Source of the DNA: Thioalkalivibrio sp.
Lineage (GTDB): Bacteria; Pseudomonadota; Gammaproteobacteria; Ectothiorhodospirales; Ectothiorhodospiraceae
Length of the DNA stretch: 5,000 bases
Direction: 5' to 3'
Assembly: GCA_007120155.1 (NCBI GenBank)
Contig: SKOF01000194.1
Coordinates: forward strand, 1 to 5,000
The notes under the pieces were generated by a model. It saw nothing but the letters and a program-made list of their open reading frames with translations. It ran no database searches and was not told the origin of the DNA. Below, in pieces: positions 4,719 through 5,000 of this stretch (within the stretch, counting starts at the first letter, position 1; every line of letters begins with the position of its first letter). Made by a program: the position numbers and the translations under genes.

Positions 4719-5000
4719 ATGAATACACAACCCGCCAATGGCGAAATGACAGCCGATCCGCGGGCATTGAGACATGCCCTGAAAGCCTACCGCACACCAG
4801 GCCTTGTGCGCAGCGTTCTGGAGATCATGGTCACAGCCATACCGTTCGCCTTGATCTGGATGCTGATGTTCGCCGTCGTAAGTGCCGGCCACTGGACCGG
4901 TCTGTTGCTCGCCGTGCCCGCGGCAGGGTTCCTGGTGCGCCTGTTCATGATCCAGCACGACTGCAGCCACGGGTCATTCTTCAGATCCCGTCGCGCCAAC
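4719..5000 (+). CDS. Fatty-acid desaturase, membrane di-iron type (5' part only)
   Basis: The first 94 codons of a gene run off the right edge. The product should be an integral membrane enzyme that introduces a double bond into an acyl chain, using a di-iron centre bound by three histidine boxes. Only the first box is visible: QHDCSHGSFF, with His80 and His84 (HxxxH). The Q-H-D-C-x-H-G-S form is typical of the bacterial DesA-like/FA_desaturase family. Two hydrophobic stretches precede it, about residues 34-56 and 61-79, consistent with the first membrane helices. The ATG at 4719 has GGGAG 7 bases upstream, and an in-frame TAA at 4692-4694 closes off further extension. The remaining boxes, which would fix the substrate subclass, lie outside the window. 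Confidence 0.9.
   Translation, partial: MNTQPANGEMTADPRALRHALKAYRTPGLVRSVLEIMVTAIPFALIWMLMFAVVSAGHWTGLLLAVPAAGFLVRLFMIQHDCSHGSFFRSRRAN

Noticed and set aside
1..5000. CRISPR array, tRNA/rRNA gene, insertion sequence or phage att site
   Set aside because: No regularly spaced repeats, cloverleaf, rRNA-like sequence, transposase frame or terminal inverted repeats with target duplications were found on either strand.

Overview
The window reads as chromosomal DNA from a GC-rich proteobacterium, most likely a gammaproteobacterium. The OmpA-like C-terminus closely resembles the enterobacterial OmpA periplasmic domain, including its two-cysteine insertion. A REP doublet with a GTAGGAGCCC signature also fits this group. 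No taxon-specific marker is present, so genus and order remain open.

Layout from left to right: (1) bases 1-340 hold no gene I can support. (2) An OmpA-like peptidoglycan-binding envelope protein (+, 341-1018) ends in a strong UUCG-loop terminator. (3) The convergent gap 1019-1386 carries that terminator, a small hairpin and an inverted pair of REP hairpins (a REPIN/BIME-like element). (4) A 52-residue DUF3309-type membrane miniprotein lies on the minus strand (1387-1545). (5) A 463-base divergent intergenic region contains repeated ACCCGT boxes and a 22-bp motif. (6) A BON-domain lipoprotein follows (+, 2009-2329). (7) Just after a perfect 15-bp inverted repeat comes a 576-residue diguanylate cyclase with pseudo-receiver, PAS, PAS and GGDEF domains (+, 2492-4222). 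(8) Bases 4223-4718 have no protein gene. They carry a second copy of the 22-bp motif (20 of 22 identical), a perfect ATGTAA-G-TTACAT palindrome, and a strongly structured segment with a C8 loop that ends in a textbook intrinsic terminator. This is a candidate small RNA or attenuator. (9) The 5' part of a membrane fatty-acid desaturase (+, 4719 to the window edge) follows.

The genes fit an envelope and stress theme: an OmpA-like peptidoglycan anchor, a BON lipoprotein, a DUF3309 membrane miniprotein, a lipid desaturase and a second-messenger enzyme. Each appears to be its own transcription unit, because gaps are large and orientations mixed. The shared 22-bp motif is the only sequence evidence for co-regulation, linking the DUF3309/BON intergenic region with the candidate RNA. 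The most novel-looking element is the RNA candidate at 4363-4493. Its identity cannot be settled without covariance and expression data.
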